Shown piece after piece: positions 6,654 through 8,097 of a DNA stretch of 8,097 nt (its first letter is position 1; each line of letters begins with the position of its first letter). The translations under genes were made by a program, and so were the position numbers. The notes under the pieces were generated by a model, which made no database searches, was not told where the DNA came from, and worked only from the letters and a program-made list of their open reading frames with translations. This stretch comes from an uncultured Clostridia bacterium (GTDB lineage: Bacteria > Bacillota > Clostridia > TANB77 > CAG-508), in contig CANRLE010000048.1 in NCBI GenBank assembly GCA_947631385.1, positions 1-8,097 on the forward strand, read 5' to 3'.

Positions 6654-7403
6654 ATGAAAAAAATAATTTTAAGAATTCTTGTACTAATAAGCTTTATAAG
6701 TGCAATTATAATATTAATTATACAAATATCAAAAACAAAACAAGTAACAGCAACGTCTGTTGAAAATAATGTTGAGCCTAAAAATGAAGTCCTTTCTGTT
6801 ACATTAGAGCCAGAAAAACCAGAAATTGATAGTAAAGTAACAGATTGGGACTTAATTTTAGTAAACAAAGATAATAAAATACCAGAAGATTATCAATTTG
6901 AACTTCAAACTATCGAAAAGGGAAATCAAGTAGACAGTAGAATTGTACAAGCTATTACACAAATGTTGGCAGATGCTAGAAGTGCAGGTCTAAATCCTTA
7001 TATTTGTTCAAGCTATCGAACACCAGAAACTCAAGTAGACTTATATAATAAAAAGGTAAAACAATATAAGGCATTGGGCTATCCACAACAACAAGCAGAA
7101 ATAGAAGCGTCTTACTGGGTTACATATCCAAGAACAAGTGAACATGAAATTGGACTAGCTTTAGATATAGTGTCAAACAATTATAGAACTTTAAATGAAG
7201 AACAAGAAAAAACTGAAGTTCAAAAATGGCTAATGGAAAATTGCAATAAATATGGTTTTATTTTAAGATATCCAACAGATAAAAAGGATATAACTAAGAT
7301 TAATTATGAACCATGGCATTATCGCTATGTTGGAATTGAAAATGCAACTTTCATGAAAGAAAAACAATTTTGCTTAGAAGAATATATAGAATATTTGAAA
7401 TGA
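6654..7403 (+). CDS. VanY-like D-alanyl-D-alanine carboxypeptidase (peptidase M15)
   Basis: M15B enzymes are zinc D,D-carboxypeptidases that remove the terminal D-Ala from peptidoglycan stem peptides. In housekeeping settings they trim cell wall; in vancomycin clusters (VanY) they add to resistance. The 249-aa product has an N-terminal membrane anchor (about 5-25) without a clear cleavage site, a Thr/Glu/Pro-rich stalk (about 26-62) and the catalytic domain. That domain shows SSYRT (119-123), zinc ligands His164 and Asp171 in TSEHEIGLALDI (161-172), and catalytic Glu219 with the third ligand His222 in EPWHYRYVG (219-227). All catalytic residues are present. GGAG lies 8 nt before the ATG. The gene has its own promoter and terminator, so it is a single transcription unit. 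No vanA/B/H/X or vanRS genes are nearby, which argues for general wall remodelling. Three Cys (118, 197, 240) occur in the outer domain. Confidence 0.93.
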   Translation: MKKIILRILVLISFISAIIILIIQISKTKQVTATSVENNVEPKNEVLSVTLEPEKPEIDSKVTDWDLILVNKDNKIPEDYQFELQTIEKGNQVDSRIVQAITQMLADARSAGLNPYICSSYRTPETQVDLYNKKVKQYKALGYPQQQAEIEASYWVTYPRTSEHEIGLALDIVSNNYRTLNEEQEKTEVQKWLMENCNKYGFILRYPTDKKDITKINYEPWHYRYVGIENATFMKEKQFCLEEYIEYLK

Positions 7404-7411
7404 AGAATTGA

Positions 7412-7452
7412 AAAGGAATTGGGGACGGCCCCATAATCCTTTCTTTTTTTTT
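7412..7452 (+). terminator. Intrinsic terminator after the carboxypeptidase gene
   Basis: AAAGGAATTGGGG (7412-7424), loop ACGG, then CCCC and ATAATCCTTT (7429-7442) form a hairpin with a GGGG/CCCC top and an AAAGGA/TCCTTT base around a small internal loop. A run of nine T follows (7444-7452). It is much more GC-rich at its top than the rest of the window. The core GGGGACGG resembles a motif often seen in dispersed intergenic repeats of Clostridia; that is recollection, not a computed match. Confidence 0.82.
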
Positions 7453-7462
7453 GAAAAAAGTC

Positions 7463-7492
7463 TTGCAAAAACCAAAGTGAATGTGGTATAAA
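7463..7492 (+). promoter_or_regulatory. Probable promoter of the pilin-like gene
   Basis: TTGCAA (7463-7468) and TATAAA (7487-7492) are 18 nt apart, and the -10 is preceded by TGG at 7484-7486, an extended -10. The implied leader is about 60 nt. A second TATAAT at 7506-7511 has no -35 at the right distance and is the weaker alternative. AGAGAGGA at 7543-7550 is the ribosome binding site, 8 nt before the ATG at 7559. Confidence 0.6.
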
Positions 7493-7558
7493 TATAGTAA
7501 ACATGTATAATAAACATTACATAAAATTGAATAACAAAAGAAAGAGAGGAATGAAAAA

Positions 7559-8097
7559 ATGAAAAGAAACAAAGGAATAACATTAATTGCACTAGTGATT
7601 ACTATCATGGTATTATTAATACTAGCAGCAGTGAGTATAGCAACACTAACAGGAGAAAATGGAATATTAACACAAGCAAATAAAGCAAAAGTAGAAACAA
7701 GAGGAGCAAGTGTAGAAGAAGAATGTAGTCTATGGAAAATAAATCAAGAAATAGACAATAAAACAACAGAAGGAACGGCTCAAACATTAGATGAATTATT
7801 AGATAGTTTAGAAGAAAGAAATTTAATAACAGCAGAAGAAAAAGAAATAATAAAGGATACAGGAGAAATAACAATAGGAAGCAGAACAATAAACTTTGGA
7901 AAAGAAGAACCAACAACAGTAGCAGATAAACCAGGAAAACCAGATTTAAAAACAGGATTATTTACTGTATCTAGTACAATTGATGGAAAAGAAGGAACAA
8001 GTACTAATCCAACAATTCCAGAAGGATTTAAGCCAGTAGATGAAGGAAATGCGATATGGGGAAATGAAAAAAGTGGACCAACAGAAAGTGCAGTAGA
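7559..8097 (+). CDS. Type IV pilin-like (prepilin N-terminus) surface protein, 3' partial
   Basis: The frame is open from the ATG at 7559 to the window edge (179 codons, no stop). The N-terminus MKRNKGITLIALVITIMVLL followed by ILAAVSIATLTGENG is a type III (prepilin) signal: short basic leader ending in Gly6, then Ile-Thr-Leu-Ile and a hydrophobic helix to about residue 30. Prepilin peptidase would cut after Gly6. The Glu that normally stands fifth in the mature protein is Ala11 here. Next comes the conserved NGILTQANKAKVET segment, a helical region (about 50-100) with one Cys (56), a strand-rich piece (101-115) and a Pro/Thr-rich linker (116-131). The segment PTIPEGFKPVDEG (151-163) resembles the entry into a larger ectodomain that in similar clostridial proteins can be a formylglycine-enzyme-like fold; this is low-confidence inference. 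An ATG at 7551 reads into a stop after three codons and is not the start. No pilus assembly genes are in view. Confidence 0.85.
   Translation, partial: MKRNKGITLIALVITIMVLLILAAVSIATLTGENGILTQANKAKVETRGASVEEECSLWKINQEIDNKTTEGTAQTLDELLDSLEERNLITAEEKEIIKDTGEITIGSRTINFGKEEPTTVADKPGKPDLKTGLFTVSSTIDGKEGTSTNPTIPEGFKPVDEGNAIWGNEKSGPTESAV

Noticed and set aside
6654..7403. Vancomycin resistance cluster
   Set aside because: Only a VanY-like enzyme is present; no ligase, VanH, VanX or two-component genes are seen, so a resistance role is unsupported.
7605..7916. Long minus-strand frames such as a Leu-rich 103-codon one opposite the pilin-like gene
   Set aside because: They mirror the purine-rich + strand codons (GAA, ATA, AGA read as Leu/Phe/Tyr/Ser strings), have low complexity and lack ribosome binding sites; the same applies to the other minus-strand frames in the window.
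1..8097. CRISPR arrays, tRNA or rRNA genes, insertion sequences, phage genes
   Set aside because: No spaced direct repeats, no cloverleaf-like or rRNA segments and no transposase or integrase motifs were seen; nearly all sequence is taken up by the genes described.

Overview
The window is a low-GC (about 30% by eye), strongly purine-rich coding strand with every supported gene on the + strand. RecA, RecX and ScpA, a YtfJ/GerW spore-germination protein, AGGAGG-type ribosome binding sites, and a pilin-like N-terminus of the KGITLIALVIT type together point to an endospore-lineage Firmicute of class Clostridia. The last trait is common in uncultured gut Clostridia. The species cannot be named from this sequence.

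Region 1 (1-3223) is the end of a compact operon: recA (5' end outside the window), recX, scpA, a DUF2953 membrane-anchored protein with a TTG start, and ytfJ. Gaps are short (33, 13 and 54 nt), the last two genes overlap by 47 nt, and the run ends at a perfect 13-bp terminator hairpin. It joins recombination (RecA and its modulator RecX), chromosome condensation (ScpA) and sporulation functions (YtfJ). scpB, which usually follows scpA, is absent.

Region 2 (3224-6600) starts with a regulatory gap that holds a second perfect AT-rich inverted repeat and an extended -10 promoter overlain by an imperfect palindrome. It drives an 869-aa MacB-like ATPase/permease fusion with a very large, methionine-rich extracytoplasmic domain. 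A SipW/ER-type signal peptidase I (Ser-His type) follows 29 nt later, probably in the same transcript.

Region 3 (6601-7452) holds a VanY-like M15 D,D-carboxypeptidase. It has its own promoter, whose -35 overlaps the end of the peptidase gene, and a GC-rich intrinsic terminator.

Region 4 (7453-8097) has a promoter followed by the 5' part of a type IV pilin-like surface protein that runs off the window. Regions 2-4 read as a cell-envelope block (export, signal peptide processing, peptidoglycan trimming, surface protein).

Most of the window is conventional. The unusual points are the missing scpB, the dual-frame DUF2953/ytfJ junction, the Met-rich transporter ectodomain, the palindromes at its promoter, and the pilin-like protein without the usual Glu5.
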